Assembly: GCA_021234155.1 (NCBI GenBank) | Contig: JAJEKV010000004.1 | Location: 11,842,109-11,906,108 of the forward strand | Direction of reading: 5' to 3' | DNA length: 64,000 nt | Source: Isoetes taiwanensis | Taxonomy: Eukaryota > Streptophyta > Lycopodiopsida > Isoetales > Isoetaceae | Shown here: piece by piece, positions 45,965-58,483 of the stretch | How the letters are laid out: every line of letters begins with the position of its first letter | Position numbering within the stretch: the first letter of the stretch is position 1 | Notes under the pieces: generated by a model | The model's input: the letters and a program-made list of their open reading frames with translations, nothing else | Told to the model about the DNA's origin: nothing | Databases searched by the model: none | Position numbers and translations under genes: made by a program

Positions 45965-48440
45965 TCATAAGACATCGTATATATGCTCATCATTAGAATT
46001 TTCAGAGTGGTCATTCTCAGATATTGTATCATCGTCACCGTCCTCGTCATCATCATCCTCAACATCGTCATCATCATTATTATTGTCCTGGACAGCAGTA
46101 GAGCATTCACCTTGACGATGTAGTGCATCGTCAGCAAGGGCCCTATCAAGTTCTCCAACAGCATCCTAAAACATATTATAACAAGCATCCAAATATAAAT
46201 GAGAAAAAAAACTATACAAAGTTAAATTAAAAATATGATAGAACAAGTCAAATAAAAAGAATCACTCACCTTACCATTCGATGCTCTTGGCAAAGTACCA
46301 TTAGCAGTTAGCCTTGGAAAGAGCTCGGTAGCTCCAAATTGACCTGCCACTTTAATGTACTCATTTGTGGGTCGAAAGCCATATATTCTCTCCTATAGCG
46401 ATACGACACATAAGTTGAAGAGTAGGAACATAACTTTAATGATAATGAAATCTAAAAAAAAAGGGAACCTACAAATCTATATATAAATGATGGTCTTCCA
46501 CCAGAACCCAGGTGCGAGGGTTTACGAGTACTTTTTGTTGCTTTGTCCGTTCGTTGTGAATGCTTTTGCTCTGGATCCTTTGCTCGTTGCAATGCAATCT
46601 ACAACCCATAAAAGAAAATTAGTTGGTGATTAAGCCTTATAACAAACGAAAGTGTATTAAAATATTTAATATACCTTGAAGTCGTGTGCACTTATATTCT
46701 CAGGTACAGGCACTTTTGACCAATCAAGGAAGTTCTTTTTGTCACTCTTTAGTTTCTTAATAATGTGTTCCCTGCATAAATAACAACAATTAGAATAAGC
46801 AATCTAAAATAAACAAGTATCGAACTCATCAATAATATTTGCTTACCTTTTCCTCCTCAGATAACTACCCATCATGCTAGTTATACTTTTCCAATTGAAG
46901 TGTTTGTACTTTTTTATAGCAGGAAATTCCCGACGTAATGCCTCACGCACGTCTTCTATTTCTCGTTGGTTGTAACCTCCAGGCCACTCCCCATCTAGAC
47001 TAAATATGTGAGAAATTTTTACATCCACCAAATTGTATAACCTGTTGTAAAACAGATCACCCCACGCATTCCTTTCTGGAATGTGCACTACAATAAAAAG
47101 AAAAAAGAGTGTATGAAAATGGAGATCTTCATCATCTAAACTTAGCAAAAGTTTTACACTTACAAAGAAAACCTAGGGCCTTCATCCGGTTTTTCTCGTG
47201 CATCTTGAACGACCACCTCTGACTCATCTCGATCCTTTCGTTTCTTATGATGACTACGTGTGTCATTACCAACTCCAACATCTTGTGGTCGTGCTCCACT
47301 TGATTTAGTCCTGCAAAGTAAGATATGATTAAAACATTCTTAAGAAGTGAATTAATGGCTTCCAACGATCTAAAATAGTGTGATTCAAATTAAAAAAGAA
47401 AATATAACCACCACAAAATTTACAAAACCAAAAGAATCAAATTAATTGCATCAAAAGCATCTACTTGTCAAACAAGAGGTGTAAAGAAAAGTTGTAATTC
47501 TTATATAATAAAAAGAATGGGACATGAACATACTTTTGAAAGTCTTTTTCAAGGTTCCTTGGTACATGCAAGTTCGTGCTTTTCAACCTGGGCCTATCGT
47601 TTTCGTGCACGCTATTATCACTACTACGCCTTGAAGCATCAGAACTTTGTTGTGGCATACTTGCCATAACATATGCCACTACTTGGCTAAGCATCTCAGC
47701 ACTCAAACCGGCAATACAAGGAGGTGGTTGAGGTGGTTGATTGTCTTGAGGTGCTAGTTGATTGCTTGGAGGTGGCCCTAAAATATAATAATCCAAAATT
47801 AAAAACAAAAAGAAATGTCAGATTTTCATAAGCAATAACAAGAAATAAACAAATAAAATTCATGGAATAAACCTGAGTTATGGACATCCACTACTCGATC
47901 ATTGTTATGTGGAGGTGGTCTTCCCCCGCTACCACTGCCTCGTTGATTGCCTTGAGAATGTGGCTGCCCTGAAATGAATGTTAAAACCTTTAAGTAATGA
48001 TAAGAAATAAACAAGCCACTTGGGAGGAATTGATACCTGGAGTGTGGTCACTCAACCGATCATTATTTTGTGATAGCCCTCTATTCCTAGTCTTTCTATG
48101 GTCTAGACCACGAAAAACATTTTTAACAAACATGGCATGAATTATAAATAAAATAAGAAAATAACATCATTACCACGCTGGTGAGGTGCTCCTGCAGCTT
48201 GAGCTTCAAGAGGAAAGAGAAGGGACCATACAAATGTACATATAGCTACATAAAGCATGGGAAGCATTAGATTGAATATAAATACACAAGAGAGGGACGA
48301 CAAAATAAAGTTCATACCAAAGAGAAGCACTGTCATAATAGTAGTCCGGGTTGAACAATGATTGAATCCGAAGATTAGCGCAACCATCACAAGCAACATA
48401 ACAAGGCCACCCATCTTGCCACAAATCCAAAAAATCATAA
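45965..48440 (-). CDS. TNPA-like second protein of the CACTA element
   Basis: Minus strand, many small exons. The C-terminal half reads ERNAWGDLFYNRLYNLVDVK, FSLDGEWPGGYNQREIEDVR, REFPAIKKYKHFNWKSITSM, DWSKVPVPENISAHDFK, IALQRAKDPEQKHSQRTDKA, RKPSHLGSGGRPSFIYRF and ERIYGFRPTNEYIKVAGQFG, then a very acidic end (NNNDDDDVEDDDDEDGDDD) to a stop at 45965. The N-terminal exons are Pro/Gln/Gly-rich (GQPHSQGNQRGSGSGG, PPPSNQLAPQDNQPPQPPP). The layout of the R-x-K/S-x-x-HxxGS-type stretch, and the position beside tnp2, suggest the En/Spm accessory (TNPA-type, Transposase_24-like) protein that binds subterminal repeats. The 5' end is uncertain; an exon-like stretch at 48310-48440 (DGWPCYVACDGCANLRIQS) may belong. 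Confidence 0.55.
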
Positions 48441-50826
48441 TTGAGATACCACGAAATCTATTTTAAAAACCCATACAAATGACTGCTTGCTAATTCTTAA
48501 TGCCTGCTTGCTGATTTTTTATGAAGTTATAAATAGTGTCAGCCAGATTAACCACAATATTTTAAGACCTTAACAATACTATTCTGCATTATTCAATACC
48601 TTTTAACAAGCAAGCATATCTGGCTTCAGAAAAACAGTTCAAGACAAAAAGCCCAATCCTGCTTCTGGGTTTTGGAACCCAACTCGGACTAAATGATGTT
48701 GATCATTCTCAAACACATCGAGTCTGAATAATTTAAGGAGGAGCAGGTGCATCAATTTGGTATCAACCTTATTTGTAATAAACACTGTGTGCACAATCCG
48801 TCTAACTGCATCCAGCATAGAAACGGAATGAAGATTCCTGCAACATCATCATCATCAATACTATACACTCCCTACAAAAAAACACATAGCCATAGCCAGG
48901 AATCAAGGAACCCATTATTTCGTATGCTAGGCTCCGCTTGGTTTCTGCCCTTTCATCAATCCGAGAGGACAGAAGGATGAATATGATAACAATGAATGAT
49001 TCGAATTCACTGAATTCAGTGCCAGAAACTGAATTCGTCCCCAGATCTTAATCTCTGCTTTGAAGTCCGTTTTAATTATTGTGCAAATCATGGCCTTAGG
49101 CCACCATATCCTTATGCCAGAATAAGAATACAGCTATACATGATAAGAAGAGGAAGTAAAAAGGAAAGTAAGAAAACAAATCAACAGTTTTGTCAAAGAG
49201 TAATGATCAGATTATCAGATGTTGGAAAGGCATTTCAAGGTAAAGAACTCGAATCCATGCAAGTCAAGGCAAATCCATAATATTGATCCTTAGAAGCCAA
49301 ATCCGACACAGTTTGCTTGCAAAAAGGAAAAAACGTACTTGCCGAAATCCCTGCCACAGCTCGAATAATGCAAGGAGCCAACTCCGACACAGTTTGCTTG
49401 CAAGAACTCGAATAATGCAAGGAGCCAACTCCGACACAGTTTGCTTGCAAAAGGAAAAAACGTACCTGCTTGCCGAAATCCCTGCTTGCCGAAATCCCTG
49501 CCACAGCTTGTCGAAGTCCCTGCTTGCCGAAATCCCTGCCACGGCGGCTCTTCTTTATGGGCTGATAAGCTTCTTCGGCTTTGACATGGCCAGAAAAAAA
49601 ACCTTACAAGAAGCTCACAAAAAACTTGAACAAGAAAACTTACAGCAAAATAAAAAAAGGCAGAAGGCTGATTGAGATGGGTTCAAGAGGAAGAATGCAC
49701 CTGCATCGCCATTTTTAGTCGGAGTAGTAGAGATCGGAATGAAGGTCGGACTGAAGGCCGGAATGAATGGTATTCCCGCTCGTTTCTCTCAGCACCGACA
49801 AATTTGGACAAACATTTTAGAAATTTGGACCAACATATCTGAAACGTATGATCGACGCCAAAATTCCTTCCGACGTCTGGTATTTTTTATTTTATTTTAT
49901 TTCGTTATCTAAAGATTAACCTTAGACTACAATGTTATTCCATTACTTGTGATTTTTTTTTTTTTTGTTAGAAAACCATTATCATAGATCAACCAATACT
50001 TGTTAATATACTTCAAATACCAAGTATTAGATATAATCAATAAACGAACACGATGATCTAATAGCAAAGATCTTTCAAACAACTTTGATCATTTTCATAA
50101 GTCAATCACTAGCTTGAATTTTACATTAACCAAGCAAAATACCCTATACCATTGAAAATAATCATAGTATTAATGTTCATTTTTACCGATCTTCACGCTC
50201 CACCTGAGGTCTCCAAAGCTGTATATACATATTCACATTGCTACAGCATTTAATCCAGCAGTCCGGCGGTCAAGCCAGACCGCTTGCTAGCTCCCACATC
50301 CTTCGGATCTTCATGCCAATCCGGCATTGGACCGAGCTCATTTCAAACGAAAATGGCTCCAAGCATCTCGATAGTATCTTTAAAATATTCTTCAATATCT
50401 GCTTAATGGTTTTCTCATAAACAATATTAACCAAATAGGTCAAGTATTTGACCTAATGTTCTAAACCATTGAACCATGTCCCAACCTTAGAAATTTAACT
50501 TCAATAAGTCTGCCTGATTGTTTTCCAGTGCATGAGTTGGGTCTTTGTTTATTTTTTTCCTTTTCTTTTTCTTTCTTTCTTTCTTTTTTTTTTTTTTTGG
50601 GGGGAAGGGGGTGATCTAACGAACTATTGAGGAAGTGGAGCATGCCGCATTTCCTTATGGGATGTCCAAATCCTTCTTGGCCCATGCTATAGCATTACTA
50701 CAAATATTTATTACAATTCATGCTACTATAGAAAAAAAAAAGCAATGAATACATAATAATATTATCTTTGTGTCCTAAATAACCCAATCTTCTTCTCCAT
50801 TTGTCATAATGTGGTTCTGTATTACC
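48441..50826. other. CACTA interior without a supported gene; short repeats at 49290-49550
   Basis: No convincing coding exon. At 49290-49550, GCCGAAATCCCTGCC occurs five times and AACTCCGACACAGTTTGCTT (with a variant) three times, giving spurious ORFs on both strands. A T/G-rich tract lies at 50585-50610. Confidence 0.5.
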
Positions 50827-53800
50827 TTATGTCGACTCATCAGTGTCTTCCCCTAACTCATCCTCGTGCAAAGTTGCTAACTCAAAACAATCAGAGGGTT
50901 CCTCATTCACACTCATGCTTTCTTCCACTATTGCTCCATGGAAAATTCTACGAGCTCTTGGTGAGGTTTGTATGACGAACCACCATGCCTTATCATTTCG
51001 ATCAGGAAAGAAGAAAACCTGCAAAAGCATTGTCATTTACATGGTTATTTAAAAGCAAATTCAATGCTATTGATCAACCAACCTGTTCACAATTCTCTGG
51101 GAAAGCAAGTGTTTCAGGGCCACGATATAACTTGGTGGAGTTAATTGCAAAGAAGCCACAGATATCATTTCTCACAGTTGGCCTTGGACCTCTAAGTTGG
51201 AGATCAAACCAATCGACATCAAACACAATGGTCTTGAAGTCACAACCAACATCAACTTCCATGATGGTTTTTAGTGTGCCAACCCAATCAACTTCTGCTT
51301 GAACTCGATTACGGTCCGCTACACTTGATTGAAATTCCATCTCAAATGATACCATGACTCCACAATCACATGTTTTCCTATTTTTATCAACATTTTGTAC
51401 TCGATAGTGGGTACCATTCCACCATATAGAGGAGTAAGATTGGAACTACAACGCATGTAAGAAAGACAAAATAAGTAATTAATAATCAATTTCTCATTGA
51501 AAATAGATATTTTGATATAACTAGTTTTATGCATACCTTCTTTGCAACCCCTTGTGCATAGGACCATTCTATTGGAGTGACCAGCTCACCATTATTGGTT
51601 GCATCATGCAATGCATTGCGTATCCAATCTTGTGTCATCTTATCTGGTAAGCATTCGTACTCATTTGGGAATGGGGCTCGTCGATTTAGCTGTCTCCATG
51701 ATTTTCTCTTTTGCTCTCTTTCTTTCTTTGCATCCTCATATCGAGCAATCCATTTCTCCATCTCCTTGGCATTGTAAAGCAAGAAACTATTAACTTTAGC
51801 TCGAGCTTCTGGAGTAAATACCTTTTCTATGCCTTTACCCTCAGTGAATTTCCCCACACTCTTCTCCTCTTCTTCATCTTTCCATAGTCGAGGAGCTCCT
51901 GGATGCAAGTCAACAATGAACTCTGTCATATAAAACAGAGACTCTCGTGCTAACCACCCTTCAGCCATGCAGCCCTCAGGATGTGCCATTTGACGCACCA
52001 TATCTTTCAAAACTTTCATGAATCTCTCAACAAAGAACATCCACCTTGCATGGACAGTCCCTGCAAGTTCAATCTCTTCCACGAGATGCACCAAAAGATG
52101 AGGCTGGATATCTAGAAAACTTGTTGGGAATTCCTTCTCTAACAAGCAACATGCTTCAACCATCTTCACCTTCATCTCTTCTATCTCATGCTTTGGGATT
52201 TGTTTTTGTGAGATCCACCTGCAAAAAATTCAACGTTAGAAGTAATTCACATAATTACAACATCATATAGTAATATACAGATGTGTTCACCTTATAACCT
52301 TTGATAGTGTACATATTGCTTCCAAAGGGCCTTTACTCAAAGAACCCCTAAAGGACAATGGCATAAAAAACTACATTTTGAACATAACAAATGAAATGTC
52401 AAATAGAAATACCACAAACAAATAAGAAATGGCACATGTCTACAAGGAATGCTTACATGAAGAAGCTTGTGCCAATCATGAGACTTAAGACCTGTAAGAT
52501 CTCCCGTGGATGAGAATGCACCGCGTAAGGAGTGCATGAAACCAGTTGGTGTTCGTAGGATCTTGATGTCACCAAGGACACCCTTCTGCTCAACCTTACT
52601 AAGAACCCATTTTGCATTTGGGGCATAGTTATCTTTATTGATCCAGGCATCCTTCTTTGTGTTTGTTAACTCGAGATCCATCCTTGCATTTGTCGTGTCT
52701 TTTTCGCCAAATAAATGCTTCCACAAGGAATTTCCTACGTTCTTGAAAATATGCATTGGATCAAGAAGGTGTTGAATCAAAAGACCATTCCAATATGGGA
52801 GTTCATAAAAAACTGATTTTCGTTTCATCCCATAAACTTCCTTTCCTTTTGCTTTATCCCAAAGCTCACCCCATTCTCGGATTGTCAATCTCTTAGGGGG
52901 GGGTTTACTTTCTTCCAAGCCATTAAAATGCACACGGTCTCTTCGAAGGGGATGTGTGAGTGGTAAATATTTCCGAAAACCTTCATACACCACCTTATTT
53001 AGATGTGGAGAATGACGAGATTCTAGGTTTTCTCCACAGATCATGCAAGCATCATGACCCGCCACACTAAATCCCGAGCACTCTGCTAGTCCAGGATAGT
53101 CATGCATAGTCCATAATAGGATACCCCGAAGTGTGAACGACTCATCTTTGTGTGCATCATAAACATCAATGCCCGTACTCCATAAGGTTAACAACTCATC
53201 CACCACAATCTTGAGGTACACATCTAAGTTCTTTGGTTTCTTCTTCCCAGGAATCAATAAGGACAATATAATATGCCCACTCTTCATTAGCAACCATGGA
53301 GGTATATTATAGTTTATTAGCAATACAGGCCATGTAGACCATGACGTGGACTGCTTTCCAAAAGGATTTACTCCATCGGAAGCCAACCCTAAGCGAACAT
53401 TACGTGCTTCATTTCCAAATTGAGGCCATGTCTTGTCTACATGCTTCCATGCAGCACTATCACTTGGAAGCCGCATGATGTCATCAGTAGATGCATGTGT
53501 CGCTGTAAAGTCCATAAGACTAGCTAATGACTTGCATCGAAACATCAACTTCAACTTTGGAAGCAATGGGAAATGGCGTACCATTTTCTCAGGCACTTTC
53601 TTACCTTGCATATCATATCTGTACCTAGAGGCATTGCACACCATGCAATGGGTAGTTTTGTGATGTTCTTCGGGAGGATAAAAGATCATACAATCATTTG
53701 GACATGCATGAATACACTTGTAACCAAGGCCAGTCGCTTGAATTATCTTCTTCACATCATCTCGGTGACTGGGTAAAGTATTCCCTTCTGGAAGGATTTT

Positions 53801-54272
53801 CTCGTGCAATAACCTATCAAGAAAATAAAAAGCAAACATGAATAATGTCATGGATAAGATCATATATCTAAGATAATACTAAGCTCATAAACATTATATA
53901 CCTTAATAGATCGGATACACTTGTGTTGCTCCATTTGTACTTTGTTTGTAGATTCAGAATTAATAAACTAGCAGACAACCTAGATGTTCGAGCGCCTGGA
54001 AATAGATGTGTCTCTGCCTCCACCACAATGGGTTCCTTATCATAATAGTCTCGTGCAATTTCTTCATCACTAGCACCTTCCTCATACTCTAAATCATCCA
54101 AATCAATATCGGGGAGAGGGTGAAGAGCCTCTAACATATCAATCATCGGCTCTTCAACACAAGAATCAAAACGAGAGGGAGCATTTGTAGATAAAACTTG
54201 TTCTTGTCGCATTGCACTCTCTAGAGCTTTTCTGTGCTTGGGATTAAGAACCCGTGGGTCAGGTCGAATATC
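50827..54272 (-). CDS. CACTA tnp2-type transposase, body
   Basis: Minus-strand exons 54272-53902, 53813-52457, 52370-52291, 52218-51537, 51445-51083, 51018-50827. All phases agree and there are no internal stops (1,014 codons plus stop). With the two shared upstream exons (55636-55523, 55452-55318) it makes about 1,097 aa. Motifs: HLFPGARTSRLSASLLILNL, GLGYKCIHACPNDCMIFYPP (tnp2 N-terminal region), LGLASDGVNPFG, PWLLMKSGHIILSLLIPGKK, ILLWTMHDYPGLAECSGFSV, and GHDACMICGE (tnp2 core). DUF4218-like HLVEEIELAGTVHARWMFFV with MAEGWLARESLFYMTEF, and DUF4216-like FQSYSSIWWNGTHYRV, complete it. The family cuts and pastes the element from its TIRs in the nucleus. The N-terminus joins at GTAG|GATATTCG. 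Confidence 0.9.
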
Positions 54273-54416
54273 CTACAAGAGGTGACATCACACATTTTCA
54301 AATTAACAATAGAAGAAAAAGAAGAGCATTATAAGATTTCTAATGTATATTAAGTATCATCAATTATATATTAGTGACATACGTACTAGAACCAATATAT
54401 GATGGATATAATGTAT

Positions 54417-55636
54417 TTATGCACTTCTTCCGATTGGTGGAAGAGGCCTATCATACTCATAGTTGATGAACAACTCATCTCCAACTTCTATTGTTCGAAT
54501 AGCATACACCATGATGAACCCCTTCTTTACATCTCTTGTAAAATATTCCTCCTTCCCTCCTTGACATTCTACAAATTGACAATTACATAGTACAGGATCA
54601 TCAATTGAACTATTGATAAACCCTGCAATATTTCCATGGTGCAATGGACGACCATCAACAAATCTCAAATGAGTGTAATTGCCATCTTCCCTAACAGATT
54701 GTGCATTGGAATTCATTCCATAAATCCTCATGCGCCAAGCATGCTGTGACAATTTTTGCCATGTTTCCCAATCATATTCAGGGCCTGCATATGGCATTAG
54801 TGGAACAATTGTGCCTGGAGGGACATCTATCCGTGTGGCTGATATAAGCCCCAATCCTGCATTTGGACACTTACGACTACGCATTATTATATATCTCCTT
54901 CCCCAGTAACTAAACTCATTATCATACACAATGCGATGCTCCACAGGCCATAATCCAAAGGTCTTGCACTCTTTATTGAAAGGACGAATTAAACGATGAT
55001 GCTCTTTTGGAATATCTTCCTCTTCTAACGATTCCAAATCTTCATAGGATAAATCTATGATGCGAAGACTATTTAGTGCTTTGGCTCTTCTAGTACTATC
55101 ACGTAGAGGAAGACTTCTAGCAGAAGAATGGCTGCGACAACCACCATTGATGAAGGAATTGGTTGCTCCAATATTATTTGCCTCTATAGATAACATCACG
55201 CCAAAATCCACACTTATTCTCGATGATACCTCATCATTTACCTACAAATTTATTTTTAATTTAATAGCCATAAAAGTAACTAAAATCATATGTAGAAACT
55301 AGAGTTTAAATAAGCACTTCATATCCAACACGAGCATCCGATGTAGTTGGCGCTTCATATCTTCCCCACTTAATGAGATGATCGGTAACAATTGATCTGT
55401 AACGCCTCTTTTGGCCCACACATCGTGTGCAATCACAAATGATCTTATCGGTCTAGTATCATAAGCAAAATCATTGTTAATTTGACTTAAATGAATATCT
55501 AAAATGCAATAACACATATTACCCCCAAAACAGGATGCTCATTCTCTGGCTCTCTTCTGCGCACAACATCCTCTATAATCTTCAAGGTACGCTCAACTCG
55601 ACGATCAGGACGACTATGAGGAGCACTATGATCCAT
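54417..55636 (-). CDS. transposase-associated N-terminus fused to a SET domain
   Basis: Minus-strand exons 55636-55523 (MDHSAPHSRPDRRVERTLKI...VLG), 55452-55318 (TDKIICDCTRCVGQKRRYRS...RVGYE) and 55241-54417. All join in phase 0 and give 357 aa. Exon 2, with CxC-x-x-C and V-x-x-HL-x-x-x-G spacing, resembles the transposase-associated zinc-type domain that normally starts tnp2 proteins. Exon 3 holds a SET domain: CPNAGLGLISATRIDVPPGT (the GxG AdoMet motif), GNIAGFINSSIDDPVLCNCQ (position of NHSCxPN, with the His missing), and MVYAIRTIEVGDELFINYEY (GEELxxxY). SET proteins methylate lysines on histones or other proteins. Exon 2 can also join 54272 in phase 0, so this looks like an alternative product of the transposase gene. 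Confidence 0.7.
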
Positions 55637-55719
55637 TTCACGATGTAATAGAGTAGTCTCCTAGGCGCAAGAAGACTCCTCCGCAAATGAAACGAAAAAG
55701 ATCCTCGGGGCTTTATTTC

Positions 55720-56055
55720 TTTTTTAATCGTATCAGACGTCGCAAACGCGACGTTCCAATTGCAACGCGCGACGTCGCACGAAGGACGTGGCACGTTTCA
55801 TGTGCGACGCGGCACGTATCATGTGTGACGTGGCACGTGTCATCTGCGACGTCTCACGTCGCTAAATTTCAAACGGTCACATTGCCACATCAGCTGCCAC
55901 TTAGGATGCCGTTGCGACGTCTGATCCAGCGTCCCAGATGCGACGTGGGACGTCGCAAGTGCGACGTCGTTTGAATTTTGTGCGACGTCATTAGAACACG
56001 CGCGAGTTTTGCGACGCAGACGTTTCACATACGTCGCAAAGTGACGTCGCTAACA
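55720..56055. repeat. CACTA right subterminal repeat zone
   Basis: Dense GCGACGT / ACGTCGC / GACGTGGCACGT motifs (about twenty in 330 bases) next to the right TIR, the counterpart of the zone at 36100-36700. Confidence 0.85.
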
Positions 56056-56073
56056 GCCCATTCTCTAGTAGTG

Positions 56074-56076
56074 TAT
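56074..56076 (+). repeat. CACTA target-site duplication, right (TAT)
   Basis: TAT directly outside TAGTAGTG, matching 36087-36089. Confidence 0.85.
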
Positions 56077-58483
56077 ATACGGCCTACACTATGTGAATCC
56101 CTCGGGTCTTCGCCCAGGCCTCCCTCCTCATGGAAGAGGTTTCTCCCTTGTCCTTGTTATCTGACCGGGGCCGTTTTCGCGGCGGCCCTCCCCTGGTTCT
56201 CCCAGGTGGGCTGGGGCTGGGGCTGGGGAATGTCTCCCTCCAAATGGGGGTCTGGGCAAGGGGCTACAGAAGCGGCCATGAGGTTGTATGGTATGGGAGG
56301 GGATTAAAGAGTTAAAGGGCTATTAAGAATTGAAAGATGTTTAGAAGCATAAACGATGCCCGCCCTCAGTGGTTGGCGCAAGTTAATTTGTATTTGTGGC
56401 AAAAAACTAGGAGAATCCAACAGATTAAACAGCAATGCAGAAAATCTTGTCTTAACCATGTGCAAGAATGTTTTTTCTTTCCCAAAATGCTTGTGTAAAA
56501 TATAGAGCTAAGCATATTATGCAATCGAAATGCTTTGTCATATGCAAAGATTAACTCTATTATATGCAATCAAAACAACAAACCTACAATATGTGGTCCC
56601 TTGTTCAGATTATTCTTGAGATGTCCATGATTCATTGAATTTTTTTCTTCCTCTACACATCGCACATCTGTGATGACGAGCTTCATATTTCCTTAGTCGG
56701 CATATCAAGTATTTTGAGGTTGTTATAGAATTTTTTAGATGCTCATGAATAGAATGTTGTTGAGTGTCCAAGAATGTTCTTAATGCTCACAGATAAGCAG
56801 GTCAATGAGGTGTTGATAAGTAAGCACCTCAACTCAGAAATAAAAAAGTTTCTAAAAATATTGCAAAAAGGGTGCTGCGGTGAAGATAGAATGATGTAGA
56901 TTATTCTACATGCTCATGGGTAAGTATCTCAATCTACTTACTTAAAATGCTTTTTTGGGGAGGGTGTAATGCTTTTTTCGTCCGCTAATGCCGCTTTTTT
57001 AGTTTCCGGCCAAAACTTTTGTACATCAGGGAGGAGAGCATTATTTTTCGATCGAAAGCAAAGATCATGGGGCAATGATCTCCTCCGCCTTCCATGATTT
57101 AAATCGGAGAGAGTTTTGAGCTTAGACTCCTTGGATTCTATTATTGTCATATGCAATTCCTCTCCTATGTAGACGATTGATACAAATTTGGCCATGCCAA
57201 GGAAATGACACTAGCCATAGTTTGGAAATCACGTTGAGGCAATTGGCAAATACACTCAACCGATGATCCATAAGTACATTGAATAAGTGCCATCATACAT
57301 GCTGAATCCCAGCTTTGTAGCAAAGAGTCTACAAGAGAGAGAAACATATGTGTATACTGCCATCTCCCATGGAAGACAAAAGATGGCATCCACTTCAGTC
57401 TTAGTATTAGCATCTCTCTGGAGGACAAGATGTTGGCATGGAATGAGATTAGAATAGCATGACTTGTCAAGTTTGCAAGATTTGTACATAGGAACGGAGC
57501 TCGGGGCTCCATTTTCACAACAGCCATAGGCCCTCTTCCAGTTGCAGAAAGGGCTGCTCCCGTACAAAATGGTAAGTGGGGAGACAAAAAAAAATACCTA
57601 TTGTCGAGACAAAAACCACCTGCTGTCGACCGGTTCAGCAGAATCAATGCCTTATTTCTGTTTCAGATTATAGGGCAGTGCCACATGGTGCCAACAAAAT
57701 ATGCTGAGTTAACGTAGACTCACTTTTCATTTTGTGCCTACACATGGGTGACAGAGGGGCTGTGGCTCATTGATGAAGGTAGGTGAAGAAGTATGGACTT
57801 GTTTGGGGATTTTATTTTAGGAACCATGTAAAAATTATACCAAACTATTCCATGCTTGACAAGTGAGCAACAAAATTGACTTGCGTTGCTTCAAATCCAT
57901 ATTATCCGTTTTGAATATATTTATCCCACTAACCGTTTCTCCAAGCATTCAAAACACCACCGGTGTGAACGCGAATCTCGCTTGCAAATATCCTGAACCG
58001 CTCGCAGTGTGTACGCTTCGAGCAACTCCCGACGCTTTCGACGCTTCGGATCCCGTCCCGCGCAACTTGGAAGAATCTGGACCGTCCGCAGCGCATGTGT
58101 GATATAGACTGCCCATACAGGAATCCTCTGTGTTGAAAGCTCAAACATCCGCCTCAAATCCTGGTTTGGCATGGACTGATCCGGCCCACTCACAACGATT
58201 AGCGCAGGTTTTTCAAATTTGTTTTGGAGGCAAATCGCTCCAAGCCCAGATTAAATAATCGCTGGTCCCAGTCGCCTTTTATTATTCATTTTACCTTTTG
58301 GCTGTTGAATCTGCTGCATTTGGCCTCTAGGGTTTCAAATTTGGCAATGGGTCCGTATTCCGATGATATAAATGGATCTACTGAATGATTTGGGCGCAAA
58401 TGGGATTTTGATTTGAAGATTTGGGTTTGAGAATCCGCTTTGAATTAGCACAGGTTTCGGAAAAATCCTTCGCCGGCAGAGCC
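56077..58483. other. no confident gene; LINE 5' remnant, then upstream region of the KASH gene
   Basis: 56077-56310 is GC-rich and probably the continuation of LINE copy c's 5' region. 56310-57900 has only short frames. Minus-strand frames at 57165-57647 and 56938-57195 are closed by stops and not recognised, perhaps a decayed gene. 57950-58200 is relatively CpG-rich and, with the region to 58483, probably includes the promoter and 5' UTR of the KASH gene. Confidence 0.4.

Larger units (their letters stand above)
36090..56073 (-). mobile_element. 20-kb CACTA (En/Spm-type) transposon, with nested retroelement
   Basis: Left TIR CACTACTACAGAAGAGGCCA; right TIR (minus strand) CACTACTAGAGAATGGGCTG. 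Both are followed by (T)T(T/A)GCGACGTC. The 3-bp TSD is TAT on both sides. GCGACGT-rich subterminal zones lie at both ends. It encodes, all on the minus strand, a tnp2 transposase, a SET-containing alternative product, and a TNPA-like second protein. About 9.0 kb of its length is a later insertion (36714-45710). No stop or frameshift is seen in the tnp2 gene, so the element may be autonomous or recently so. It sits in the 5' region of a LINE. Confidence 0.92.

Noticed and set aside
49235-49675. Cys/Ser-rich ORFs on both strands
   Set aside because: Generated by short direct repeats (GCCGAAATCCCTGCC); no splice or domain support.
54272-54416. Single continuous SET-tnp2 fusion protein
   Set aside because: The SET frame ends in a stop at 54417 and no good donor precedes it, so alternative splicing from exon 2 is the simpler reading.
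57921-58193. 90-codon minus-strand ORF upstream of the KASH gene
   Set aside because: No recognisable domain and it lies in a CpG-rich probable promoter; a divergent gene cannot be excluded but is not supported.
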